Assembly (NCBI GenBank): GCA_017309145.1
Contig: JAFLDU010000015.1
Coordinates: forward strand, 1-35,397
Origin: Zoogloea sp.
Lineage (GTDB): Bacteria; Pseudomonadota; Gammaproteobacteria; Burkholderiales; Rhodocyclaceae
DNA length: 35,397 nucleotides
Direction: 5' to 3'
Part shown: positions 21,712 to 30,209 of the stretch, in pieces
Layout of the letters: each line of letters starts with the position of its first letter
Position numbering within the stretch: the first letter of the stretch is position 1
Program-made: the position numbers and the translations under genes
Notes under the pieces: generated by a model
The model's input: only the letters and a program-made list of their open reading frames with translations
Told to the model about the DNA's origin: nothing
The model's database searches: none

Positions 21712-24032
21712 AACCTCCGCTGACGGGCCTCTTCGCGTAGCTGTCGGCCCAGTTCAATGTCCTGCTGCATCGTGTTGCTGGTGGGGCGCTCGATAGGAGC
21801 GATCGGTTGCGTCAGGATGGATTGACGTTTCCTTCTGCTCGCGTCCTCTTCCTCCCGCTCCTTGAGAATCTCCTCGCGCGTCGGCGGCTTGTGGACCACC
21901 CCCTTTCCATCCATCAGATCTCCGGCCACGAGGCGTTCCACCGGGTTCGGATTGGGTTCGCTGAGCTGCCCCTGAAGCGCATGCATCTCGTCGTTCATCC
22001 CGATCTGGCGCACCTTCGGAACAGCGTGCCCACCTTCAGCCTGACGCTCGTCGGCGAGGTGCTGGTGCACCCGGTTGTAGTTCTGCATTTCTTCGAGCAT
22101 GTCCATCTTTCCAACACGTTTCTTCACTTCCCGGAAGTGCCGGTTCTGCACGCCCTCACGGCGTGAAGACTCGACGGCTCCGGCCGGATCGAAGATGCCA
22201 AACACGCGTCGCTCATGAATCACGGTGTATTGCCCCACACCCGGCAACGGACGATCCCGGACTAAGATCACGGCGCTCGGCGCCCACTTGGCAAAGCGCA
22301 CCGTGACCTTGTTGGTCATGTAGGGAATCAGCGCATCGTCGTAATACCAGCGGCCATCAATCTGGATACCACTGGTCTGGACCTTCGGCGTCCGCTCCTC
22401 AGCAAAGGCCACGCGGAAGACAACCTCCGGTGCAAAGGTGACGGTGTAGCCCTCCGGGACGATCTCCGCCTTCTGATTGGGCGTGAGCCCCCCCAGGAAG
22501 CCCCGTTGCGGCGTGTTGTGGTAGGACTCAACTGCTTCTGCAAAGGCCAGGTTGAAGGCCTCAGCATCTCCCGGGTAGGCATCGGGCTGCTTGCCCACCT
22601 TCGTGAGCTTCTTCTTCGTGCGGTCGCCACCCATATAGCCAGGGAGCATGGACATGAACTTTTCCACAGCAGCGAAGGCGCCCTCCACCGGCTTGGCTGC
22701 GGCGTTGTAGGGCTTCGCCCGAACGATGGCGCCGTCTGCAGCAGTAACGGCCGCGTCCTGACTCGGCACGTCCTCTCCCACCAACGGTTCACCCGCATCC
22801 TCTGCGGCGAAGCGCGCCTCCAAGGCTTCGAGCGACTCCATCTTGACCTCCATCTCCTTCACCAGCACAGCGAAGGCCCGGAAGGCGTCCATCATTTCCG
22901 CCCACTTGTATTCGCTTCCGTTGTCCATGTAGAGCTTGCGCGGCACGCCCCACGCCTGGCACAGCTCGAAGAAAGACCGGGCAATATCCGCCTGGGTCAC
23001 CGATTTGCGCGGCCCCGGGTGCAGCAGGGTGTAGAAGAAGCGGTTGGTGCCCAGGTCATACCAGGCGATCATCCGGGCCGTGTAGGTACTGCCATCCGGT
23101 CGCGACAGTAGGACGTCCACCGGGTGCACGTCGGCCACAATCGCCTCCCCTGGAGCTAGCCCCTTGCGGGTCCGAGCCACGCGCGGCTTGTACTTGTCGG
23201 AAAAGCGCTTCGCATCACGGTGGCGAACTGCCAGATTGCGGAACCCCTGGTTTCGCTCAACCAGGTATTGCCCCACATCGCAAGCCTGGAGGGTCGCATC
23301 GGCCCACCCGGCCTCACGGCACAAGGTGAAAAGCTTGGCGCTGGCCATGTGCCGCACCTTGTCCCGACTTGGCGCACCGTTGCCCCACAGATCCACCACA
23401 TACTGCTCAATCGCCTCGGCGATGCGGGTCTTCACCGGCTGCGCCAACGGGCAGGCCTTCTCCCATTTCTTGTTGATCAAGTAACGGTGCTCTTCCTCCT
23501 TGGCACGCGGCTTTCTGACCAGCGCTTCAACCCCGCCCATCTCGAAGGCCGAGCAGAACTTGCCCAAGGTGGTCGCGGAGAACCTGACCGGCTTTCCGTC
23601 GGTCGGGCGGATGTGATCCTTCTCAGCCAGTTGCCGCAGCACCGCAGCGCGAGCCGGTGTCTTCCAGGGCCATTTCAGCGCCGGGGCGATGATCTCGGCC
23701 TTCCACTCCGCCTCATGCCGATGGTTGACCAGTAACGAGATCCGGGACAGATCGACGTCCGGCGTAACGGTCCTGGTCGTGGCCGGGAGCTGCGCGGGCT
23801 TGAAGAGGTCCGGGTTCTGGTCGCGGAACTTGGTGTACAGCGGCAGGGGCAAGGACGCGGCGTGAACCTCGTAGGCGCGGCCGTTCTTGCGAACCTGGAG
23901 GGCGGTGCCGTTCCAGGTGCCACCGGAGAAGCACTTGCGCAATGCAGCGGACGCCTTAACGCGAGAGATTCCCACTAGGCCACTGAAGGCGCTGACGGGA
24001 ACCCACTGTGCGTCGATCAGTTGGGTTTCCAT
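21696..24032 (-). CDS. MuA-like DDE transposase
   Basis: 778 residues from ATG 24032 (GGAAGG 3 bp before it). The N terminus has a winged-helix Mu-type domain (WVPVSAFSGLVGISRVKASAALRKCF...). The rve core carries the catalytic triad: D301 (VADVHPVDVLL), D370 (YMDNGSEY) and E450 (AAKPVEGAF). The C-terminal Mu-transposase domain includes NTPQRGFLGGLTPNQK and WYYDDALIPYMTNKVTVRF. Family role: cut-and-join and replicative transposition, binding the element ends. The gene overlaps the upstream regulator by 16 bp. The frame is intact, so the element may still transpose. Confidence 0.95.
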   Translation of the reverse strand: METQLIDAQWVPVSAFSGLVGISRVKASAALRKCFSGGTWNGTALQVRKNGRAYEVHAASLPLPLYTKFRDQNPDLFKPAQLPATTRTVTPDVDLSRISLLVNHRHEAEWKAEIIAPALKWPWKTPARAAVLRQLAEKDHIRPTDGKPVRFSATTLGKFCSAFEMGGVEALVRKPRAKEEEHRYLINKKWEKACPLAQPVKTRIAEAIEQYVVDLWGNGAPSRDKVRHMASAKLFTLCREAGWADATLQACDVGQYLVERNQGFRNLAVRHRDAKRFSDKYKPRVARTRKGLAPGEAIVADVHPVDVLLSRPDGSTYTARMIAWYDLGTNRFFYTLLHPGPRKSVTQADIARSFFELCQAWGVPRKLYMDNGSEYKWAEMMDAFRAFAVLVKEMEVKMESLEALEARFAAEDAGEPLVGEDVPSQDAAVTAADGAIVRAKPYNAAAKPVEGAFAAVEKFMSMLPGYMGGDRTKKKLTKVGKQPDAYPGDAEAFNLAFAEAVESYHNTPQRGFLGGLTPNQKAEIVPEGYTVTFAPEVVFRVAFAEERTPKVQTSGIQIDGRWYYDDALIPYMTNKVTVRFAKWAPSAVILVRDRPLPGVGQYTVIHERRVFGIFDPAGAVESSRREGVQNRHFREVKKRVGKMDMLEEMQNYNRVHQHLADERQAEGGHAVPKVRQIGMNDEMHALQGQLSEPNPNPVERLVAGDLMDGKGVVHKPPTREEILKEREEEDASRRKRQSILTQPIAPIERPTSNTMQQDIELGRQLREEARQRRLLDRG

Positions 24033-24508
24033 GCGCCTTCCACCATCAAGCGCCACTGGAAGTGACCGCGTTCGTTCCCTGCGAAGTAGGCATCGAACTC
24101 GGGAGTACCGGGCTGATAGGGGCACTGAATACGCGTTCCCTCGAGGCGGAAGGCCAGCACATCGACCAGCCCACGCCGATACGCCGCGCTGCGCTTGTCG
24201 CCGATGGCGAGCACCTTGTCTGCGATGACCTCGGGTGACAGGTCGACAGCGAGCCCTGAGAGGACAGTGCAAACGGATACTTGGCGGGTGCCCGTCAGCA
24301 CGTAGAGGACGTCGACTCCGATGTTCTGGAGGTCGGCCAGGAAGAGCGGGTCGGGCTTACGCTCACCGGTCTCATAGTGACGGACGGTGTTTCGGTGGGT
24401 CTGGGTCGCCCTGCCAAACTCGCTTTGAGAAATGCCAAGGCGGTTCCGCTCTTCCGCAATGCGTCCAGCAATCTCCAGCAGTTTCGGAGAACGGTCAGGC
24501 GTGCTCAT
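24017..24508 (-). CDS. XRE-family regulator of the Mu-like early operon
   Basis: 163 residues from ATG 24508. An N-terminal HTH (GRIAEERNRLGISQSEFGRATQTHRNTVRHYETGERKPD) is followed by ~90 residues with no recognised fold. The ATG overlaps the end of the gp16-like gene by 14 bp and the gene end overlaps muA. Being the second gene of the early operon, it is a candidate for a Ner/Cro-like or later-acting control protein. Its HTH resembles that of the divergent repressor at 24823, so they may compete for related sites. Confidence 0.85.
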   Translation of the reverse strand: MSTPDRSPKLLEIAGRIAEERNRLGISQSEFGRATQTHRNTVRHYETGERKPDPLFLADLQNIGVDVLYVLTGTRQVSVCTVLSGLAVDLSPEVIADKVLAIGDKRSAAYRRGLVDVLAFRLEGTRIQCPYQPGTPEFDAYFAGNERGHFQWRLMVEGAWKPN

Positions 24509-24722
24509 GGCCTTCTTCCTCCACGATCTCGCCGTCCTTGATGCCCAAGAGCACGGCCGCCTTGTGGCCCAGGCCAATCCGGGTTTTACGCGTACCGTTG
24601 AGTACGCCATACACAATCGAACGAGGAATGTTGTTCTTCCTGGCCCAGCTGGACACGCTGATCCCCTTGCGCTCGAAGTCGGCGACGACCTCTTCCCGTG
24701 TTTTCAATGTCTTCTGCAGCAT
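24495..24722 (-). CDS. BcepMu gp16-family DNA-binding protein
   Basis: 75 residues from ATG 24722, with a strong AGGAGG 5 bp upstream. The sequence REEVVADFERKGISVSSWARKNNIPRSIVYGVLNG matches the phage-associated BcepMu gp16 family, a small HTH protein placed first in the early operon of BcepMu-like phages, the counterpart of Mu ner. It is the first gene after the switch region and likely binds there. Frames starting further upstream would run into the operators and are unlikely. Confidence 0.85.
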   Translation of the reverse strand: MLQKTLKTREEVVADFERKGISVSSWARKNNIPRSIVYGVLNGTRKTRIGLGHKAAVLLGIKDGEIVEEEGHEHA

Positions 24723-24751
24723 GCTTCCTCCTGATACCATTTGGCGCGATA

Positions 24752-24813
24752 GTTCTCGGTTGAGAACAAATAAACGCAATCGGGACTATGTTCCCGCATG
24801 GGAACAATGTCAA
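24752..24813. promoter_or_regulatory. Repressor switch region: two palindromic operators and divergent promoters
   Basis: Operator 1 is GTTCTCGGTTGAGAAC (24752-24767) and operator 2 is GTTCCCGCATGGGAAC (24790-24805); both are perfect 6-4-6 palindromes, 38 bp between centres. The leftward early promoter is TTGACA (24813-24808), 17 bp, CATAGT (24790-24785); operator 2 sits in its spacer. A rightward promoter for the repressor may be TTGAGA (24760-24765), 18 bp, GACTAT (24784-24789), with operator 1 over its -35. This is a lambda/Mu-style lysogeny switch. Confidence 0.8.
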
Positions 24814-24822
24814 GAGGTCCGC

Positions 24823-25440
24823 ATGGAAGATTTTGGAAAGCGACTGAAAGAAGAGCGGGAGCGGCTCGGCATCGCGCAAGGGAAATTCGCCGAACTTTGC
24901 GGCGTGGGTCGAACTGCTCAGTTCAACTATGAGCGAGGCGAACGGCATCCCGGTTCGCTCTACCTTGATGCCGCCGAGAAGCTAGGCGTTGATTTGCACT
25001 ACGTTTTCACTGCCACCAGAGCGGGCAAGGATTGGAGGTATGCACGGGCCTACAACCGGATGCTCTACGCCCTAGAGATGTTTCTTGGGCTCGAAGAGAA
25101 GCGCTTGGAAGGGCTAGTAAAGGAACTCGTGGAGATTGACGACGGGGCAAACTGGTTTAACGAGAACCCGGACGCTCCCCACGCCTCAGTTGACTACAAC
25201 CCCTGGATGGAGAACGTCCTTCGTTGGCTCGGCACGGCCACCAAGATAGAAAGTTGCGTTGACGTGAGCCTGCTCGCCAAGTTGGAAGATGCGGTCACCA
25301 AAGCGGCTGACCTGGCGGGCGTTACCCTCGCCTCCGAAAAGCGTTTGCGGGCCGCGATCCTGCTCTATCAAGACGTGAAGGAGAACGGTGGGCAGATCGA
25401 CCCTCGACGTGTTGCGGATGCCGTCAAGCTCGCTTCTTGA
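24823..25440 (+). CDS. CI-like XRE repressor of the Mu-like element
   Basis: 205 residues from ATG 24823, preceded by AGAGG. An N-terminal HTH (GKRLKEERERLGIAQGKFAELCGVGRTAQFNYERGERHPGSLYLDAAEKLGVDLHYV) is followed by a helical C-terminal part with no S24 peptidase motifs, so RecA-triggered self-cleavage is not expected. It is divergent from the early operon across the operator pair and is the natural lysogenic repressor. The N terminus of much longer frames that begin at 24235 overlaps other genes and is not real. Confidence 0.88.
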   Translation: MEDFGKRLKEERERLGIAQGKFAELCGVGRTAQFNYERGERHPGSLYLDAAEKLGVDLHYVFTATRAGKDWRYARAYNRMLYALEMFLGLEEKRLEGLVKELVEIDDGANWFNENPDAPHASVDYNPWMENVLRWLGTATKIESCVDVSLLAKLEDAVTKAADLAGVTLASEKRLRAAILLYQDVKENGGQIDPRRVADAVKLAS

Positions 25441-25505
25441 GCGGCCTCCTTCGCGCTGCTATTGGCACAGACCCCAAGTAACAGGCCTTCCTTGCTTCAC
25501 AGGAA

Positions 25506-25592
25506 GGGTTACGAAGGGTTACGAGGGGTTACGAAACATGGGTTACGAGACCGGTCAACATCGGTCAAACCGGTCAACGGAGACCGGTCAAC
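25506..25592 (+). repeat. Iteron-like tandem repeats, two families
   Basis: Four copies of GGGTTACGAR start at 25506, 25516, 25526 and 25540, the first three directly abutting. Four copies of a CCGGTCAAC-like unit follow at 25551, 25561 (TCGGTCAAA), 25570 and 25584. They lie 65 bp after the repressor stop. Ordered short repeats like these are typical of transposase, replication or repressor binding arrays; which one binds here is not visible. Confidence 0.75.
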
Positions 25593-25895
25593 CCTATCCT
25601 TAGAGGATTATCCGTCCGGTTTTCGTCCTTTCGGCCCTTCTGCAGTAGCTTTCCCACAACACCCGTCCCGCCCGCTGTTCATCCCCTCCGCACGCCGCCC
25701 CGCCTGCTCAGAATCCCAGCAACGGCGCGCGTTTCCAGCCGTTCCGTGATCATTATTGGGCGGTCCTGGTGCAGTTTTGTCCATTCACCCAGCCGCGCTC
25801 CGATCCGCCGCAGCCCGCGCCCCTCCTGGCCTTGACGCTGTTTTTTTCCTGCCTCAACACGCTGTTTTCGATCTGCCCCCCCACTATTTCCCAAA

Positions 25896-25941
25896 AAAAT
25901 CAAGGCACTGGGCCACTCGGGTGAAGATAAACCTTGATTTT
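25896..25941 (+). promoter_or_regulatory. 10-bp inverted repeat in the nrdJ upstream region
   Basis: AAAATCAAGG (25896-25905) pairs with CCTTGATTTT (25932-25941) around a 26-nt loop that contains CACTGGGCCACTCGGGTG. It may form an RNA hairpin in an nrdJ leader or be a protein-binding site. A nearby short palindrome is CTACT (25956-25960) and AGTAG (25967-25971). Confidence 0.5.
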
Positions 25942-26062
25942 CAATACTAAAAACACTACTAAATGTAGTAGAAAAAAAAGTTTATCAGCACTATTGCATT
26001 TTTTAAGTATTTGTTTTTAAACAATTAAAAAATTTGGTCGATTTTCTCCTTCGGGGTAAGCT

Positions 26063-28999
26063 ATGCGCCGAATTAAGTCCCTGCCAATCAATCATCCAAG
26101 AGGCCCAGTCCGCGTCATGACCGCCACGACAAAATCAGCAAAAGTCCAGCCCGCCACCGCCGCCAACCTCGAACCGCAGGAGATCTCCGGCGAGGTTCTG
26201 CTCGAGAAGTACGCCAAGGGCAATGAGCAGACCATTGCCGATGTGCGTCTGCGCGTGGCCCGGGCGCTGGCGGCCATCGAGTCGGAAGACAAGCGCCTGT
26301 TCTGGGAAACCAAGTTTCTCGAGGCGCAGGAGCGCGGCTTCGTGCCCGCCGGCCGGATCAACTCCGCCGCCGGCACCAACCTGGCCGCCACGCTGATCAA
26401 CTGTTTCGTGCAGCCGGTGGGTGACTCCATCACCGAATCCGTCGACGGCCGCTGCGGCATCTACACCGCGCTGGCCCAGTCCGCCGAAACCATGCGCCGG
26501 GGTGGCGGCGTGGGCTACGACTTCTCCTCCATCCGTCCCAAGGGCGCGATGGTGCGTGGCACCCAGTCCAACGCGTCCGGCCCGGTGTCCTACATGCGCG
26601 TCTTCGACCGCTCCTGCGAAACCGTCGAATCCGCCGGCTCTCGCCGCGGCGCCCAGATGGGCGTGCTGCGCTGCGATCACCCGGACATCGAGGAATTCAT
26701 CCACGCCAAGGACCACGGCGACCTGACCAACTTCAACGTCTCCATCGCAGTGACCGACCTGTTCATGCAGGCGGTCGAAGCCGACGGTGACGTGGAACTC
26801 GCCCACAAGGCCGAACCCTCTGCCGACATCAAGGCGGCTGGCGGCTACCAGCGTGACGACGGTCTGTGGGTGTACCGCAAGGTGCGCGCCCGTGAGCTGT
26901 GGGACCAGGTCATGCGCTCCACCTACGACCACGCCGAGCCGGGCATCCTGTTCCTTGATCGCATGAACAAGGACAACAACCTCTACTACTGCGAGACCAT
27001 CGAGGCCACCAACCCCTGCGCCGAGCAGCCCCTGCCCTCTTACGGCTGCTGCTGCCTGGGCTCGATCAACCTGACCCTCTACGTCAAGGACGCCTTCAGC
27101 GACAAGGCCTCCTTCGACTTCGCCTCCTTCGGCAAGACGGTCGAAACCTCGATCCGCATGCTCGACAACGTGCTCGAGGCCACCCATTGGCCTCTGGAGC
27201 AGCAGCACGCGGAAGCCCAGTCCAAGCGTCGCGTCGGCCTCGGCTTCACAGGCCTGGGCAACGCCCTGGCCATGCTGTGCCTGCGCTACGACACCGATGC
27301 GGCACGGGCCATGGCCACCAAGATCTCCGAGTACATGCGCGACCAGGCCTACCTGGCCTCCGTCGAGCTGGCCAAGGAGCGTGGTGCCTTCCCGCTGTTC
27401 AACGCCGACCTCTACCTGTCCGGCGGCAACTTTGCCTCGCGCCTGCCGGCCGAGGTCAAGGACAAGATCCGCAAGCACGGCCTGCGCAACTCGCACCTGC
27501 TGTCCATCGCCCCCACCGGCACGATCAGCCTGGCCTTCGCCGACAACGCCTCCAACGGCATCGAGCCGCCGTTCTCCTACACCTACACCCGCAAGAAGCG
27601 GATGGCCGACGGCACCTTCAAGGAGCACGCGGTCGAGGACTACGCATGGCGCCTCTACAAGCACCTGGGCGGTGATGTCGCCCGGCTGCCCGAGTACTTC
27701 GTGACCGCCCTGGAGATCTCTGCCAAGGCCCACAAGGACATGGTCGCGGCCGTCGCCCCCTACGTGGACACCTCCATCTCCAAGACGGTGAATGTCCCGG
27801 AAGACTACCCCTACGCGGAGTTCGAGAACCTCTACCTCGAAGCCTGGAAGTCCGGCCTGAAGGGCCTGGCCACCTACCGTCCCAACAGCGTGCTGGGTTC
27901 CGTGCTGTCGGTGACGCCCAGCTCCGAGCAGAAGCAGCCCCAGGACGTGGAGATGTCCGACGACACCAACCGTCGCCTCTCCATCAAGAGCCTGCCGGCC
28001 CCCGTGCTGTCCTCCTTGCGCTGGCCCGGCCGCCCGGACCTGCCGGACGGCAACGCTGCCTGGACCTACATGCTCAACACCCCGCAGGGCAACTTCGCCC
28101 TCTTCGTGGGCCACATGGACCCGGTCGAGGACAGCCCCGTGCGCGGCGCCTTCCCCTTCGAGGTGTGGGTCAATGGTGCCGACCAGCCCCGAGGCCTGGG
28201 TGCCGTGGCCAAGACCCTGTCGATGGACATGCGCGCCAACGACCGCGGCTGGCTCAAGCTCAAGCTCGAGACCCTGGCCAAGACGGTCGGCGAAAAGTCC
28301 TTCGAGCTGCGCTTCCCGCCCCATGGCGAGCAGAAGCTGATGCCCGGCGTGGTCTCGGCCTTCGCCCAGGTGGTGCGCTACCGCTGCGAAAAGCTGGAAG
28401 CCCTCGACGGTGACCTGCCGACCCCGGTGCTCGACAGCGTGTTCAGCCTGCAGGAGCCCAAGACCGGCACCGACGGCACCCTGTCCTGGACGGTGGACAT
28501 CCAGAACCCGGCGACCGGCGAAGACTTCGTGCTCGGCCTCAAGGAGATCACCCTGCCGGACGGCGTCACCCGCCCCTACTCCATGTGGCTGTCGGGCAAC
28601 TACCCGCGCGCCCTCGACGGCCTGTCGCGCATCCTGTCCCTCGACATGCGCGTCATGGATCCGGCCTGGATCGGCATGAAGCTGCGCAAGCTGATCGACT
28701 ACCCGGAACCCCTCGGCGACTTCATGGCCTTCGTGCCAGGCACCCGTCGCCAGCAAAACTGGCCGTCCACCGTGGCCTACCTGGCGGCGCTGATCATCCA
28801 CCGCTACGCCATGCTGGGCGTGCTCGACGAAGACGGCTATCCGACCCGCGAGATGGGCATCCTCGAGTCCCCCCGCGACACCAACGAGCCCAAGCTGATG
28901 CAGGGTGCCCTGTGCAACGAGTGCGGCAACTACTCGGTGATCCGCAAGGATGGCTGCGACTTCTGCACCGCCTGCGGCGCGGTCGGCACCTGCGGCTGA
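26063..28999 (+). CDS. nrdJ: Adenosylcobalamin-dependent (class II) ribonucleoside-diphosphate reductase
   Basis: 978 residues from ATG 26063 (GGGG 7 bp upstream); ATG 26117 would remove 18 poorly conserved residues. The barrel shows [59 protein letters not shown] (~residue 318, active-site Cys) and [15 protein letters not shown]. The [12 protein letters not shown] end of the catalytic part is followed by two TSCPD-like repeats (~650-930). The tail has two zinc-ribbon CxxC pairs ([23 protein letters not shown]). It makes deoxyribonucleotides without oxygen-dependent or glycyl radicals, so it works with or without air. It is monocistronic and ends before a strong terminator. Codon use is strongly C-ending, unlike the mobile genes to its left. 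Confidence 0.95.
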   Translation: MRRIKSLPINHPRGPVRVMTATTKSAKVQPATAANLEPQEISGEVLLEKYAKGNEQTIADVRLRVARALAAIESEDKRLFWETKFLEAQERGFVPAGRINSAAGTNLAATLINCFVQPVGDSITESVDGRCGIYTALAQSAETMRRGGGVGYDFSSIRPKGAMVRGTQSNASGPVSYMRVFDRSCETVESAGSRRGAQMGVLRCDHPDIEEFIHAKDHGDLTNFNVSIAVTDLFMQAVEADGDVELAHKAEPSADIKAAGGYQRDDGLWVYRKVRARELWDQVMRSTYDHAEPGILFLDRMNKDNNLYYCETIEATNPCAEQPLPSYGCCCLGSINLTLYVKDAFSDKASFDFASFGKTVETSIRMLDNVLEATHWPLEQQHAEAQSKRRVGLGFTGLGNALAMLCLRYDTDAARAMATKISEYMRDQAYLASVELAKERGAFPLFNADLYLSGGNFASRLPAEVKDKIRKHGLRNSHLLSIAPTGTISLAFADNASNGIEPPFSYTYTRKKRMADGTFKEHAVEDYAWRLYKHLGGDVARLPEYFVTALEISAKAHKDMVAAVAPYVDTSISKTVNVPEDYPYAEFENLYLEAWKSGLKGLATYRPNSVLGSVLSVTPSSEQKQPQDVEMSDDTNRRLSIKSLPAPVLSSLRWPGRPDLPDGNAAWTYMLNTPQGNFALFVGHMDPVEDSPVRGAFPFEVWVNGADQPRGLGAVAKTLSMDMRANDRGWLKLKLETLAKTVGEKSFELRFPPHGEQKLMPGVVSAFAQVVRYRCEKLEALDGDLPTPVLDSVFSLQEPKTGTDGTLSWTVDIQNPATGEDFVLGLKEITLPDGVTRPYSMWLSGNYPRALDGLSRILSLDMRVMDPAWIGMKLRKLIDYPEPLGDFMAFVPGTRRQQNWPSTVAYLAALIIHRYAMLGVLDEDGYPTREMGILESPRDTNEPKLMQGALCNECGNYSVIRKDGCDFCTACGAVGTCG

Positions 29000-29096
29000 C
29001 CCCCCCACCCCGGGGCCGTCGGGATGCCCTGTCCTGACGGCCTTGCTGCACCGCTGGAAGCAGATGCCAGCAAGCCGATGCGCCCATGCTTGGCCG

Positions 29097-29132
29097 AAAT
29101 GCCCACCCCCGCCAGGAGGTGGGCATTTTTTT
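29097..29132 (+). terminator. Rho-independent terminator of nrdJ
   Basis: ATGCCCACC (29099-29107) pairs with GGTGGGCAT (29118-29126) and a run of seven T follows. It lies ~100 bp after the nrdJ stop. Confidence 0.88.
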
Positions 29133-29174
29133 ATAATGGACGCACAACACATGCATTCATGAGGGGACGCACAA

Positions 29175-30209
29175 TTGAAAGCCGCATTCATCACCGGTCA
29201 CGGTGGTAACGAGGTCGTCCAGGTCGGCGAACGCGATCGACCGCCCCGCCGGCCGGGAGAAGTGCTGATCCGCCTGCAGGCTGCCACCCTCAACCAGGTC
29301 GATCTGTACATGCGCAACAGCGGCCAGGGCATCACGCACGCCCTGCCCCAGATCATGGGCCTGGATGGGGCCGGGCTGATCGAGGAGGTGGATGCGGACG
29401 AGCCCCTCCTGAAACCCGGCCAGCAGGTGGTCCTGCATCCAGGCCTCAACTGCGGCCGTTGCGAGTTCTGTCAGCGTGGCGAAGGTGTGCTGTGCACCCG
29501 CATGCAGTTCCTCGGCGAGCATCGGGACGGCACCTTCGCGGAGTGGATCAGCGTCCCGGCACGCAATGTGTTCCCGATGCCTCCGCACCTGGACTTCGTA
29601 CAGGCCGCTGCGCTGGGGGTCAATCACCTCACCGCCTGGCGCATGCTGTTCACCAAGGCCCGGCTCAAGCCCTGGGAGACCGTACTGGTCTTCGGCATCG
29701 GCGGCGGCGTGTCACTGGCTGCGCTGCAGCTGGCAAAAGCCGCCGGCGCCCGCGTGATCGTGACCTCCCGCGACGACGCCAAGCTCGAACGGGCCAAGGC
29801 CCTGGGTGCCGATCATGGCATCAACAGCCGCAGCAGCGATGTCGCCAAGGCCGTGTTGGCCTTCACCGGGGGTCGCGGCGTCGATGTGGTCATCGAGAAC
29901 GTCGGCGAAGCCGTCTGGTCTGCCGCCATGAAGTCCCTGGTTCGTGGCGGTCGGCTGGTCACCTGTGGTGCCACCAGCGGCGACCAGCCGCCGGCGGACC
30001 TGCGCCGGATCTTCATCCGGCAACTGCAGATCCTCGGGTCCACCCACGGCGATTTCTCGGAGTTCAACGACCTGCTGGCCTTCATTGAACAGCAGAACAT
30101 CATCCCGGTGATCGACAGCTGCCTCCCCATCGCGGGTATTCACGAGGCCCTGGACCGCCTGGAGTCGGGATTACAATTCGGCAAGATTGGATTGACCCTG
30201 CACGCATGA
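29175..30209 (+). CDS. Zinc-binding MDR-family oxidoreductase (alcohol dehydrogenase / quinone reductase-like)
   Basis: 344 residues from TTG 29175, with GAGGGG 8 bp upstream and no in-frame ATG nearby. The N-terminal GroES-like domain has the structural-zinc cysteines (NCGRCEFCQRGEGVLC). The Rossmann part has VLVFGIGGGVSLAALQLAKAAGARVIVTSRDDAKLERAKALGADHGIN, which gives the NAD(P)H site. The reaction type is NAD(P)-dependent oxidation or reduction of an alcohol, aldehyde or quinone; the substrate cannot be read. The stop overlaps the hydrolase start (ATGA), so the two are co-translated. Confidence 0.9.
   Translation: MKAAFITGHGGNEVVQVGERDRPPRRPGEVLIRLQAATLNQVDLYMRNSGQGITHALPQIMGLDGAGLIEEVDADEPLLKPGQQVVLHPGLNCGRCEFCQRGEGVLCTRMQFLGEHRDGTFAEWISVPARNVFPMPPHLDFVQAAALGVNHLTAWRMLFTKARLKPWETVLVFGIGGGVSLAALQLAKAAGARVIVTSRDDAKLERAKALGADHGINSRSSDVAKAVLAFTGGRGVDVVIENVGEAVWSAAMKSLVRGGRLVTCGATSGDQPPADLRRIFIRQLQILGSTHGDFSEFNDLLAFIEQQNIIPVIDSCLPIAGIHEALDRLESGLQFGKIGLTLHA

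Larger units (their letters stand above)
25441..26062. other. Outer edge of the Mu-like element and upstream region of nrdJ
   Basis: No gene is supported here. From left to right: the iteron cluster (25506-25592); a GC-rich stretch; two copies of ACGCTGTTTT (25835-25844 and 25859-25868); a possible element end CA at 25882-25883; an inverted repeat at 25896-25941; then a block of ~100 bp unusually rich in A and T (25936-26035) ahead of nrdJ, probably with its promoter. No cobalamin riboswitch core is seen. Confidence 0.5.

Noticed and set aside
25952..25995. NrdR boxes before nrdJ
   Set aside because: CACTACTAAATGTAG and GCACTATTG share the CACTA start but match the 16-bp consensus poorly, and their spacing (~35 bp) is not the usual ~31 bp.
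25896..26062. Cobalamin riboswitch before nrdJ
   Set aside because: A CACTGGGCCACTCGGG segment is suggestive, but the B12 box and the conserved upstream core are not found, and the distance is too short for a full riboswitch.
26135..29194. A 1019-codon frame on the minus strand opposite nrdJ
   Set aside because: It is a shadow created by the C-rich third positions of nrdJ; the product is Gly/Val/His-rich low-complexity sequence with no domain.
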